A stretch of 64,000 nt of DNA, taken from Roseiarcus sp963820775. Lineage in GTDB: Bacteria; Pseudomonadota; Alphaproteobacteria; Rhizobiales; Beijerinckiaceae. The DNA is taken from NCBI GenBank assembly GCA_963820775.1, contig CAWGBF010000017.1, positions 1 through 64,000 on the forward strand, in the 5' to 3' direction. Under the pieces are notes generated by a model. The model was given only the letters and a program-made list of their open reading frames with translations. It was not told the origin of the DNA and made no database searches. Positions within the stretch are counted from its first letter, which is position 1. Each line of letters starts with the position of its first letter. Positions 37,394 through 45,360 of the stretch are shown piece by piece. Position numbers and translations under genes: made by a program.

Positions 37394-37742
37394 TTATTCA
37401 TTCTTCAGCGCCTCGATTTCTTCGGCAATCGCGGCAAGCAATAAGGGAACGCTTTCGCGAACCGTTCGCCACACCTGCCGCTCGGCCACGTTGTCGTAGT
37501 TGCGGCGGAAGATGTTTCCCACGCCCATGATCGCACGCCAGGGAAGGCCGGGATGTCGCTCCCGGAGTTCCGGAGGAAGACGGCGCAGCCTCGGAGATGA
37601 TCTCCAATGCTCGCGTTACGGCATAGAAGGTCCGCCGGTCTCGTTCGAATTCCTCATAGGCGAGTCCGGCGACGAATTCGCAGGCGAGCTTTCCATTTTC
37701 GCGAATATCGGATAGCGCCAGACGAGCCTTGTTAGAAAGCAT
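37394..37742 (-). pseudogene. HepT-like (DUF86) protein, frameshifted and lacking the RNase motif
   Basis: The frame from 37742 reads SNKARLALSDIRENGKLACEF and YAVTRALEIISEA, the HepT/DUF86 start. It then goes out of register near 37582-37586; the right continuation (RLPPELRERHPGLPWRAI, MGVGNIFRRNYDNVAERQVW) is in the next frame and ends at 37394. HepT toxins use R-x4-6-H-x-Y; the aligned stretch here is GNIFRRNY, with no matching Arg and with Arg in place of His. The gene overlaps its MntA-like partner by 11 bp. Confidence 0.75.
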
Positions 37743-38028
37743 ACACGGCTTCTCGCTCGGCGAAGGGCCGAACGTGGGATTTCAGATGGCTATGGTTGGC
37801 GACGTCGACCCGGCTCGAGAAGAGGTCCTCAAGATATTGCGTGATATCGACGTATTCCCACAATCCGACAGGCGCCTCCGGCGCGATATCGATCAGAATG
37901 TCAATGTCGCTGTCGGGGCGATTGTCGCCGCGCGCGTGCGAGCCAAACCGCGCCGCGTGCGTGACGCCGCGTGCACGCAAGGCCGCCTCGTTCTCCCGCA
38001 ATTTTGCAATGATTTCCTGCCGCTCCAT
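37732..38028 (-). CDS. MntA-like nucleotidyltransferase antitoxin
   Basis: The 98-residue protein has the minimal nucleotidyltransferase motif GSHARGDNRPDSDIDILID (GS-x10-D-x-D). In the HepT-MntA system this enzyme AMPylates the HepT RNase and silences it. It precedes and overlaps the HepT-like gene, the normal order. The partner appears decayed. Confidence 0.85.
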   Translation of the reverse strand: MERQEIIAKLRENEAALRARGVTHAARFGSHARGDNRPDSDIDILIDIAPEAPVGLWEYVDITQYLEDLFSSRVDVANHSHLKSHVRPFAEREAVYAF

Positions 38029-38070
38029 GGCGTCAAAGCTATCACGGAAACCGCGAAGATCACAGAGCGC

Positions 38071-38286
38071 CTATCCGTTCCGCGGCGCTCGCCGCGCGGT
38101 GCGCAATACGCTGGCCGCCAGCGCCGCCGGCAGGGCGAGCGTCAGCATGAGACCAACGAGCCAGCCCGGCGCCATGCCGGAAAGCGCCGATGCGCTGGCG
38201 ACGGCGACCGCGCAAAGGATGGTCGCCGCCAGAAGTTCGTCATCAACAAACAGGCCGAGCAGTTGCTTGACGATTGCGCCGATCAT
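38071..38286 (-). CDS. Small two-helix membrane protein coupled to the COG4280-like gene
   Basis: A 71-residue product starts MIGAIVKQLLGLFVDDELLA and has two hydrophobic helices (about 18-36 and 39-58) and a basic tail. Its ATG overlaps the stop of the upstream gene (ATGA at 38283-38286), so translation is coupled. No family recognised; it may be a partner subunit of the larger membrane protein. Confidence 0.7.
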   Translation of the reverse strand: MIGAIVKQLLGLFVDDELLAATILCAVAVASASALSGMAPGWLVGLMLTLALPAALAASVLRTARRAPRNG

Positions 38287-39026
38287 GCAAACGCCGCTCT
38301 TGGCTTGAGAAGCGCGACCAGGCCCAAGGCGACGGCCAGGAACAGCGCGATAAACCCGAGAATCGCCGCGTCGCCGCCCGGCCACGCAACGCCGAGACTT
38401 TCTCCGGTCCAGAACAGGCCGAAGGACGAGAGCAGCACCCCGACCGCAAACTTGAGCCCATTCTCCGGCACGCGCGCGAGCGGGCGATGAATCGCCGCGC
38501 CGATGACCGCCACGACGGCGCACGCCGCCAGCGCCCCGACGCTCGCCAACCCGAGAAGACCGCGCCCCGCGCCGACGGCGATGACGATGAACGCGACCTC
38601 GATCCCTTCCAGGAGCACGATCTTGAACGCGGTCGCGCCCCCGATCCAGTCGAACCCGTGCGCTTCTCCCCGCCCGGCTTCGATCAGTTCGCGCGTTTCG
38701 CGGGCAAAGGCGGCTTCCTCGTCATGCAAAGCGATAATTCCGATGGCTCGCAGGACCGCCTTGCGCAGCCAGCGCAGACCGAACATGAGGGTGAGGACGC
38801 CGACGACGAACTGCAAGGCGCGAATGGGAACGACGCTCATCAGCGGGCCCAGGACGGCGACGATCAGCGCGAGGGCAAGGATAGCGGCCGCGGCGCCGGT
38901 CAGAGCCGGGCGCCAGCCGCGCGCGAGTCCGACGGCAAGCACGATGGTGAGCGCCTCGACCGCCTCGACGAATGAGGCGGCGAATGAGGCGCCCGCGACC
39001 GAAATGATCGTCGTCAGGTTCGGCAT
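38283..39026 (-). CDS. COG4280-like multispanning membrane protein
   Basis: From the ATG at 39026 the 247-residue protein has six or seven helices. Acidic intramembrane motifs repeat: AASFVEAVEALTIVLAVG near the start and KIVLLEGIEVAFIVIAVG in the second half. This two-fold layout resembles cation transporters such as FTR1 or UPF0016, and COG4280 proteins are predicted membrane proteins of unknown substrate. It begins 34 bp after the LysE-family gene and overlaps the small protein that follows. Confidence 0.82.
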   Translation of the reverse strand: MPNLTTIISVAGASFAASFVEAVEALTIVLAVGLARGWRPALTGAAAAILALALIVAVLGPLMSVVPIRALQFVVGVLTLMFGLRWLRKAVLRAIGIIALHDEEAAFARETRELIEAGRGEAHGFDWIGGATAFKIVLLEGIEVAFIVIAVGAGRGLLGLASVGALAACAVVAVIGAAIHRPLARVPENGLKFAVGVLLSSFGLFWTGESLGVAWPGGDAAILGFIALFLAVALGLVALLKPRAAFA

Positions 39027-39060
39027 TGCGAGAGCGTGAGATCCTGAGTGTTGGCCTTTG

Positions 39061-39675
39061 TCAGCTCGTCCGCCGGGCGAGCGACAGCCACAAACCCCCG
39101 CCGATGAGGACTGTTCCCGAGAGCCGGCCAAGCAATTTGACGCGGCTCGGCTTCATGAACCAGGCGCGCCCCATGCCCGCCGCGACCGCCCAGACGCAGT
39201 CCGAGCCGCCGGCGATCAAGACCGAAGCGATGCACATCGCGGCAAGCTGCGGTCCCGCCGGCAGCCGCGGATCGATAAACTGCGGTAGGAAGGCGGTGAA
39301 GAAGACGATCGTCTTCGGATTGGACAGGGCGACAAGCAGGCCGCGAACAAAACGGGTGCGGCCGGTCTCGCGGATCTGCTCGCCGCCCTCCCCCGCATGG
39401 CGCCACGCCTGTACACCCAGCCAGATGAGATAGGCCGCGCCGGTCCAGCGCAGCGCGGTGAACAACAGGTCCGCGTGCGCGTGCACCCAGTTGAGCCCCA
39501 GCGCGATCGCCGCCAGCAGCAAGGCATTGCCAAGCGTCGTGCCCGCGACGGTGGTGAGCGCGGCGCGCACGCCGCGCGTGGCGCCAGTTGAAATGACCAG
39601 GGTGACGATCGGTCCTGGCACAATGATCAGGACAACCGTGATCAGGAGAAAAGCCGTGAAGAGTTCGATATTCAT
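39061..39675 (-). CDS. LysE/RhtB-family amino-acid exporter
   Basis: The 204-residue protein has six helices and the family start ELFTAFLLITVVLIIVPGP, then GATRGVRAALTTVAGTTLGN and the SNPKTIVFFTAFLPQFIDP block. LysE-family proteins export amino acids or homoserine lactones. The substrate is not predictable. Confidence 0.92.
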   Translation of the reverse strand: MNIELFTAFLLITVVLIIVPGPIVTLVISTGATRGVRAALTTVAGTTLGNALLLAAIALGLNWVHAHADLLFTALRWTGAAYLIWLGVQAWRHAGEGGEQIRETGRTRFVRGLLVALSNPKTIVFFTAFLPQFIDPRLPAGPQLAAMCIASVLIAGGSDCVWAVAAGMGRAWFMKPSRVKLLGRLSGTVLIGGGLWLSLARRTS

Positions 39676-39706
39676 GTTTCAACGCTCCGCTGGCGCATCT
39701 TTAACC

Positions 39707-40453
39707 TTAGGGCGCGGTCCAGAACAGCCCGATCGTGAGCGCAACGCCAAGGGCGACGACAGCGAGCTTCAAGAGCGTCTCGTTGACGCGTCTCAACATC
39801 AACGCGCCTGCCCAGCCGCCGAAGGAGGCGCCGGTCGCGGTGATGAGCGCCTGCAGCCAATGCACGTCCCTGGAAAAGACGAAGATTGCGACAGCGGACG
39901 CGTTGATCACGCCCGCGAGAATGTTCTTCGCGGCGCCCGCGTTGCGCACCGCCAAACCCATCATGGTCAGCGCGGCCATCATCAAAAGCCCGATGCCGCC
40001 GCCGAAATAGCCGCCGTAGAGCGCGATAAAAAATTGCGCCACGCTCGCGGCGCGAGGCGACAAATGCGCTTCGCCGGCCGACGCAGGAGTGCGAAAAAAA
40101 CTGCCCCAGGCGAACAGAGCGGTCGCGAACAACACCAGCCACGGCACAAGGCGGGCGAAGATCGACGGGGGCGTGGCGAGGAGAATGAGCGCTCCAAGGG
40201 CGCCGCCGATGAGGCTGATGACGAATAGCGTCCGCATCGTGAGCCCGGTCGGACTCGCCGCATCCGCCCGACCGGTGAAGCCTGTGACGAGCTGTGCGGG
40301 AAACAGCGCCACGGTCGAAGTGATGTTGGCCGCGCGCGCGTCCATGCCGGTCAGCATGAGAGACGGAAGGGTGATGAACGAGCCGCCGCCGGCGAGCGCA
40401 TTCTGCACCCCCGCCCACATCGCGACGATGAAGAGGATAATGAGGGCGATCAT
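39707..40453 (-). CDS. TauE/SafE-family (TSUP) membrane permease
   Basis: From the ATG at 40453 the 248-residue protein has about eight helices and the TSUP signatures GVQNALAGGGSFITLPSLML and GGYFGGGIGLLMMAAL. The family moves sulfite, sulfonates or organic anions. It is 31 bp from the LysE gene on the same strand. The frame runs to 40684 but without plausible residues. Confidence 0.92.
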   Translation of the reverse strand: MIALIILFIVAMWAGVQNALAGGGSFITLPSLMLTGMDARAANITSTVALFPAQLVTGFTGRADAASPTGLTMRTLFVISLIGGALGALILLATPPSIFARLVPWLVLFATALFAWGSFFRTPASAGEAHLSPRAASVAQFFIALYGGYFGGGIGLLMMAALTMMGLAVRNAGAAKNILAGVINASAVAIFVFSRDVHWLQALITATGASFGGWAGALMLRRVNETLLKLAVVALGVALTIGLFWTAP

Positions 40454-40665
40454 CGCGACATTCTTTCCGGCGCGCTCGCGGCGAGGGCGGCGAGACTTTC
40501 TAGTGAGGCGGATAAAAAAGGAAAACCAAGCCGGCGGAGGTCGCTGGCAAGGGCTGGTCCGGCCGGTTCTCGCACCGCCAGCCTCAATCGGCAGAGCGCT
40601 GACGCTCGTCAGGAAGCGCTCAACCCGGCCAACAAGGAGGCCGAGGGGGGTTCCGTGGGTTCCGC

Positions 40666-41877
40666 TTACTTTGTCAACGGGCAACCGCTGTTGGCGGCGG
40701 TGAGATAAGCCGTGTCGCCGGGCACGGTCGCGAGCAGCTTGTAAAAGTCCCAGTCGCGCTTGCTTTCCGACGGCTTCTTGACCTCAAACAGATAGAGATC
40801 CGACACCATGCGCCCATTGGGCTGCACATGCCCACGCGAAGTGAAGGCGTCATCGACCGGCAGCCCTTTGAGCTTCTTCGCCACCGCATCCGCGTCCTTC
40901 GTCCCGGCGGCTTTCACCGCCTTGAGATATTGCAAGGTCGCCGAATAAACGCCGGCGTGGACCATGTTCGGCATCCGCCCGGTGCGTTTGAAGAAGCGTT
41001 CCCCGAACTCGCGAGTCCGGTCGTTAAGGTCCCAGTAGTAGGTCTCGGTCAGCACCAGACCCTGCGCGGCTTCGAGCCCCAAGCCGTGGACTTCCGCCAG
41101 GGTCATGAGCAGCGCCGCGAGCCGCTGGCCGCCAGCGACGATGCCGAATTCCGCCGCTTGCTTGACCGAATTGACGGTGTCTTGGCCGGCGTTGACGAGG
41201 CTGACAATCTTGGCCCTGGAGCTTTGCGCCTGCAAAAGGAAGGACGAGAAGTCGGGAGTGTTGAGCGGGTAGAGCACGTGGCCGAGCACCTTGCCCCCGC
41301 GGGCCGTGACGATGTCGATCGTGTCCTTCTCCAGCGCATGACCGAAAGCGTAGTCCACGGTGATGAAGAACCAGGAGTCGGCGCCGGTTTTCACCAGCGC
41401 CCCGCCGGTCGAGACAGCGAGCGCGTGGGTGTCAAACGCCCACTGGAAGCCGTAAGGAACGCAGGCCGAGCCGGTCAGCGCCGGCGTCGCCGAGCCCACG
41501 ACGATATCGATCTTCTTCTTATCAGCGGCGATCCCTTGCACCGCGAGCGCGACCGAGGAATTGTTGAGGTCGGTGATCATGTCGACGCCTTCGGCGTCGT
41601 ACCAGCGGCGCGCGATGGCGGAAGCGAGATCGGGCTTGTTCTGGTGATCGGCTGTAACCAGCTCGATCTTCTGGCCAAGCACGCTGCCGCCGAAATCCTC
41701 AATCGCCATTTTCGCGCCTTCGACCGATCCTTTGCCGCTAAAATCCGCGTAGACCCCGGATTGATCGTTGAGAACGCCGATCTTGACGCCCTGCGCTGAG
41801 GCCGGCGCGCTCGCAAGCCAAGCGCACGCCACAGCGACGGGGCACGCCAACTGGATTATCCTTGCCCTGCCCATCAT
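40666..41877 (-). CDS. Branched-chain-type ABC transporter substrate-binding protein
   Basis: The ATG pair at 41877/41874 follows GGGAGGAAAA. The roughly 403-residue protein has a signal peptide (ACPVAVACAWLASAPASAQG) and the periplasmic type-1 binding fold: VKIGVLNDQSGVYADFSGKG, AADHQNKPD-like VTADHQNKPDLA, and VVGSATPALTGSAC. It resembles receptors for branched-chain amino acids, urea or amides. No permease or ATPase genes are in this window. A fragment of a second copy lies at 42018-42077. Confidence 0.9.
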   Translation of the reverse strand: MMGRARIIQLACPVAVACAWLASAPASAQGVKIGVLNDQSGVYADFSGKGSVEGAKMAIEDFGGSVLGQKIELVTADHQNKPDLASAIARRWYDAEGVDMITDLNNSSVALAVQGIAADKKKIDIVVGSATPALTGSACVPYGFQWAFDTHALAVSTGGALVKTGADSWFFITVDYAFGHALEKDTIDIVTARGGKVLGHVLYPLNTPDFSSFLLQAQSSRAKIVSLVNAGQDTVNSVKQAAEFGIVAGGQRLAALLMTLAEVHGLGLEAAQGLVLTETYYWDLNDRTREFGERFFKRTGRMPNMVHAGVYSATLQYLKAVKAAGTKDADAVAKKLKGLPVDDAFTSRGHVQPNGRMVSDLYLFEVKKPSESKRDWDFYKLLATVPGDTAYLTAANSGCPLTK

Positions 41878-42017
41878 GTTTTCCTCCCGGCGCTTTGGCC
41901 CGCGGGAGCGGCAAATGCCGTCCCCGCCGGGCATCTCTTGCGTACCGCGGAGCATTGGAGACCGATTTTGTACTCAACGCAATGTGAAAAGGCGGGAGCA
42001 GCCCGAGCGCTTCTTCG

Positions 42018-42077
42018 GCTCACTTGCTCACCGGGCAGCCGCTGTTGGCGGCGGTCGGATAGGCCGTATCTGGCGCA
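42018..42077 (-). pseudogene. Remnant of a second substrate-binding protein gene
   Basis: On the minus strand the bases just after the deaminase stop read PDTAYPTAANSGCPVSK-stop. The same tail in the intact gene at 40666 is GDTAYLTAANSGCPLTK-stop. Only the last codons of the duplicate survive, so a paralogue was deleted here. Confidence 0.8.
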
Positions 42078-43406
42078 TCAGGCAAAATCGCGCGCCGCGG
42101 CCCGATGCTCGGCGATCAGCCCCGCGAGATCGAGCCCGACCGGCTCCCTGTCGACCACCCGCCATTCGCCTGCGATCATCACCCGGTCTGCTCGATGCGC
42201 GCCGCAAAGAACCAGCGCCGCGAGCGGATCATGCGCGCCGGAGAAGCGCGGCTCGTCGAGCTTGAACAAAGCCAGGTCGGCCTCGTAACCTTCCGCGATC
42301 CGGCCGATGTCCGAACGCCCGAGGCAGCGGGCTGAGCCCTCGGTGGCCCAGCGCAGCACATCCCGATGCGTCACCTTGTCGGCGCCGTAGCGCAGCCGCC
42401 CAATCATCAGCGCGTGGCGGATTGCCTCCATCATGTTGGAGGAATCGTTGGAGGCCGAGCCGTCGACGCCGAGGCCGAGCGGCGAACCGGCAGCCTCGAG
42501 CTCGCAAGTCGGACATATGCCGGACGCGAGCACCATGTTGGAGGCGGCGCAATGGCAGACGCCGACCTTCGCCTTGCCGAGCCGCGCGATCTCGTCTGCG
42601 TTGAAATGGATGCCGTGCGCGAGCCAGACTCGGCTCGACATCCAGCCCGTCGAATCGAGAAGATCGACCGGCCTCAGGCCATACATTTCCAGGCAGAACC
42701 GCTCTTCATCCGCGGTCTCGCAGAGATGAGTGTGAAGCTGGCAATCGTATCGCTCGGCAAGCCGCGCGCTCGCACTCATGAGATCCTTCGAGATCGAGAA
42801 CGGCGAACAGGGCGCGAGCGCGACACGGATAAGCGCGCCCGGCTTCGGATCGTGGAACAGCTTCAGCACCCGCTCGCTATCGGCGAGGATCGTGGCTTCG
42901 TCCTGCACCACGCTATCGGGCGGGAGGCCACCGTCCTTCTCCGACAGGTTCATCGACCCGCGCGAGACGGTCATGCGCACGCCAAGGAAGCGCGCCTCCT
43001 CGACCTCGATGTCGACCGCGTTCTCAAGGCCCTCTGGATAGAGGTAGTGATGGTCAGCGGCGGTGGTGCAGCCGGAGAGCATGAGCTCGGTCAGGGCGAG
43101 CCGGGAGGCGAGCCTCAGATGGTTCGGCTTGAGCCGCGCCCAAATCGGATAGAGCGCGACGAGCCACGCAAACAGCGGCTTGTTGATCGCTTGCGGGTGG
43201 GCGCGCGTCAAAGTCTGATCGAAATGATGATGGGCGTTGACGAGCCCCGGCAGCACGACATGGCGCGAGGCATCGAGCGTCGTGTCGATCCGCTCCGGGG
43301 TTGCTCCGCGCCCGACCCGCTCGGCGATCCGCGCACCCTCGACGACAACTCCGCGCTCCGCGCCGTCGGCGAGGATGGCCAACGGGTCTTTGATCCAAGT
43401 GCGCAC
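42078..43406 (-). CDS. 8-oxoguanine-deaminase-like amidohydrolase
   Basis: The 442-residue protein is a metal-dependent hydrolase of the subtype that deaminates 8-oxoguanine (relatives act on s-triazines). Metal ligands are in GLVNAHHHFDQTLTRAHPQA, LHTHLCE, LAHGIHFNADEIARLGK and VDGSASND. CTTAADHHYLYPEG and CHCAASNMVLASG are typical. The cupin gene is 87 bp upstream on the same strand and both are likely under the divergent MarR regulator. The CDS ends next to the remnant of a binding-protein gene. Confidence 0.85.
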   Translation of the reverse strand: MRTWIKDPLAILADGAERGVVVEGARIAERVGRGATPERIDTTLDASRHVVLPGLVNAHHHFDQTLTRAHPQAINKPLFAWLVALYPIWARLKPNHLRLASRLALTELMLSGCTTAADHHYLYPEGLENAVDIEVEEARFLGVRMTVSRGSMNLSEKDGGLPPDSVVQDEATILADSERVLKLFHDPKPGALIRVALAPCSPFSISKDLMSASARLAERYDCQLHTHLCETADEERFCLEMYGLRPVDLLDSTGWMSSRVWLAHGIHFNADEIARLGKAKVGVCHCAASNMVLASGICPTCELEAAGSPLGLGVDGSASNDSSNMMEAIRHALMIGRLRYGADKVTHRDVLRWATEGSARCLGRSDIGRIAEGYEADLALFKLDEPRFSGAHDPLAALVLCGAHRADRVMIAGEWRVVDREPVGLDLAGLIAEHRAAARDFA

Positions 43407-43493
43407 GCCCGCCCTGCCCTCTCGCCCGTGGGTTTCCCTATTGGGATGGGGGGCGGCCCGGAGCCTGTCAACAGGGGCGACTACCGATTCGTC

Positions 43494-43925
43494 TCAGGCG
43501 GGAACGAGGCCGTAGCGCAGCATGATCTCTTTCAGCCGCGCTGGATCGGGCTTGCCAGGGCCCCTCGCGGCCTTCGCGATTTCCTCGAAATAGGCGCGGC
43601 CGATCGAACCCGGATTCAAGACGATCAGGGCGCGCGCCGTCTCGTCGTGCACATTTTCGCTGTAATGGACAGCGCCGCGCGGTATTCGCAGACAGTCGCC
43701 GGCGCGGAGTTCATGGGGCTCGCCCTCGACCCGCCCCGTCAACGTCCCCGAAAGGCCGTAGATAACCTCGTCGACATCGCGGTGATAGTGCGGGACGGGC
43801 ACGCGGGCATTGGGCTCTACGGTCATCTCGAAGATCACAAGGTCGCCCGAGCCTTGCGTCTCGTCCACAAGGAAACGCAGCTCGAGCCCACCGATCCGAA
43901 TGACTTCGGCGACAGCGCTTTCCAT
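43494..43925 (-). CDS. Cupin-domain protein
   Basis: From the ATG at 43925 the 143-residue single-domain cupin has the metal site HYHRDVDEVIYGLSGTL (H, H, E) and the second motif CLRIPRGAVHYSENVH. Cupins of this size are often isomerases, oxygenases or sensors; no substrate can be named. It starts within 20 bp of the operator pair that separates it from the MarR gene. Confidence 0.85.
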   Translation of the reverse strand: MESAVAEVIRIGGLELRFLVDETQGSGDLVIFEMTVEPNARVPVPHYHRDVDEVIYGLSGTLTGRVEGEPHELRAGDCLRIPRGAVHYSENVHDETARALIVLNPGSIGRAYFEEIAKAARGPGKPDPARLKEIMLRYGLVPA

Positions 43926-43940
43926 TACAGTCCCTCTATC

Positions 43941-43955
43941 GTAAAATGCTTTTAC
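43941..43955. promoter_or_regulatory. MarR operator half of a pair (site 1)
   Basis: GTAAAATGCTTTTAC fits GTAAA-N5-TTTAC, an inverted repeat. A second copy starts 24 bp later. It lies between the divergent cupin and MarR genes. Confidence 0.7.
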
Positions 43956-43964
43956 ATGTCGTTC

Positions 43965-43979
43965 GTAAAGCGATTTTAC
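43965..43979. promoter_or_regulatory. MarR operator half of a pair (site 2)
   Basis: GTAAAGCGATTTTAC fits the same GTAAA-N5-TTTAC pattern and ends five bases before the MarR ATG at 43984. The two sites are spaced 24 bp centre to centre and would block both promoters. Confidence 0.7.
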
Positions 43980-43983
43980 AAAA

Positions 43984-44463
43984 ATGTCAACGCCGTCAGG
44001 TCGTAAATCTACCCGCGCCGTCGTCACGGCCGATGAAGGCCCGCCCTATGTTGGCGCGCTACTGCGGCAATGCCTCGAGCATGTGCGCGCCCGCATGGAG
44101 GCGGAGATCAAAGCCGCGGGGTTCACGGACTTGCAGCCCGCCCATCTCGCCGTGTTCAGCTTTCCTGCGCCCGACGGGATGCGGCCATCCGACCTCGCGC
44201 GCCGGATTCGCATGTCGCGGCAGGCGACCAATCACATCATCGGCCAGCTCGAGGCGCTGGGTTACCTCGAGCGGCGAGCCGAGCGGAAAGGCGAGCGCCG
44301 GCGTATCTATCTCACCGCCCGCACATGGCGGATGGTGAAGGTCGTCCACGCAACGCTGCTTGAGATTCAAGCGGAATGGGCCGCCGAGATCGGGCCGGAC
44401 CGCTTCGGCGATTTCATGGCGACGCTGCGCCGTTTCGCGGCGCGCGGATGCGAAGCCAGCTGA
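43984..44463 (+). CDS. MarR-family transcription regulator
   Basis: The 159-residue protein has the winged-helix DNA-binding segment PSDLARRIRMSRQATNHII and the wing YLERRAERKGERRRIYLT. The family represses divergent genes and is released by small phenolic or other ligands. It is divergent from the cupin/deaminase operon, and the paired GTAAA-N5-TTTAC sites lie between them. Confidence 0.92.
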   Translation: MSTPSGRKSTRAVVTADEGPPYVGALLRQCLEHVRARMEAEIKAAGFTDLQPAHLAVFSFPAPDGMRPSDLARRIRMSRQATNHIIGQLEALGYLERRAERKGERRRIYLTARTWRMVKVVHATLLEIQAEWAAEIGPDRFGDFMATLRRFAARGCEAS

Positions 44464-44532
44464 CGGATTCGGAGCCGGAGAAGATCGGCGCGGAGCCCTC
44501 CTTCCGCGCCGCCGCGCCCGTAGGAAGACACC

Positions 44533-45159
44533 CTACATCGGCGGGTCGACGCCGTTCGTGCCCACGGCGACGAAGCCTGCGGCGAGCGCGCCATCGTCGC
44601 CCTTTTGGGCTGGGATGAAAACGGCCGCGCCGGGTTTCAAGTCCGCTTCCGTCGCAGGACCGAAGGTGACGATCGGGACGCCGTCGGGGATCGAGATCTT
44701 CTTCTCCTTCCCTCCGCTGTAGGAGAGATCGAGCGTCCGCCCTTCGACGCCCTTGACCGCGTTGGTGACTGTCGCATTGGTCATCGAGCTTTTCGGCTTC
44801 AGGTCCCAAGGGTAGCTGCCCTCGCCGGTCCCTTTCATCGCAGGCGGAAAGACCAGCACTTCGACAGCTCCGTCCCCTCCCGCCGTTGTCGGCAGGGAGG
44901 CGATGCCGACGAAATCTCCCGCCTTGATGTCTTCCACCGACGCCTTGGCGATGCCCGCAACCTTGAAGCCGGGTTTGAGCGCCACTGCGGCGTTCGGGCC
45001 TTCGCGCGTCTTCACCGTCAGCGTGGAGCCGTCCAGGCTGACAATTGCGCCGCGCACGTGAACCATCTCCGCAGCCTGCGATGGCGATAGAGCCGCGAGT
45101 CCGACGAACGCCAGGACGACGGTCACGCCGCCCAGGGCTTTAGCCAATTTCTGATGCAT
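44533..45159 (-). CDS. Periplasmic DUF5666-like protein
   Basis: The 208-residue protein has a signal peptide (GGVTVVLAFVGLAALSPSQA) and two beta-rich repeats beginning VRGAIVSLDGSTLTVKTREG and VEGRTLDLSYSGGKEKKISI, each followed by an ADLKPGAAV/IKAGDFVG type segment. This is the pattern of DUF5666, small OB-like periplasmic domains of unknown function. Confidence 0.7.
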   Translation of the reverse strand: MHQKLAKALGGVTVVLAFVGLAALSPSQAAEMVHVRGAIVSLDGSTLTVKTREGPNAAVALKPGFKVAGIAKASVEDIKAGDFVGIASLPTTAGGDGAVEVLVFPPAMKGTGEGSYPWDLKPKSSMTNATVTNAVKGVEGRTLDLSYSGGKEKKISIPDGVPIVTFGPATEADLKPGAAVFIPAQKGDDGALAAGFVAVGTNGVDPPM

Positions 45160-45360
45160 CGCTTCAATTCTCCAGAATGGTTGTCAAAATCGCTGGTTGC
45201 AACGCCCCGCTAAAGCCAACGGACCCGGACATGCGCTTCGCGAACGACATGAAACACTCGCGGGCAAGAATTTATTCGGAGGCCTGCAACGGTTTCGTGA
45301 CCGTCGCCGTGCATTCAGCGCATTGAAGCCGGCCCAGGCGCGCGGTTGGACCGTTTTGCG

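Noticed and set aside
42366..44006. 546-residue plus-strand frame opposite the deaminase and cupin
   Set aside because: Antisense shadow; the true genes on the minus strand carry clear enzyme motifs and operators.
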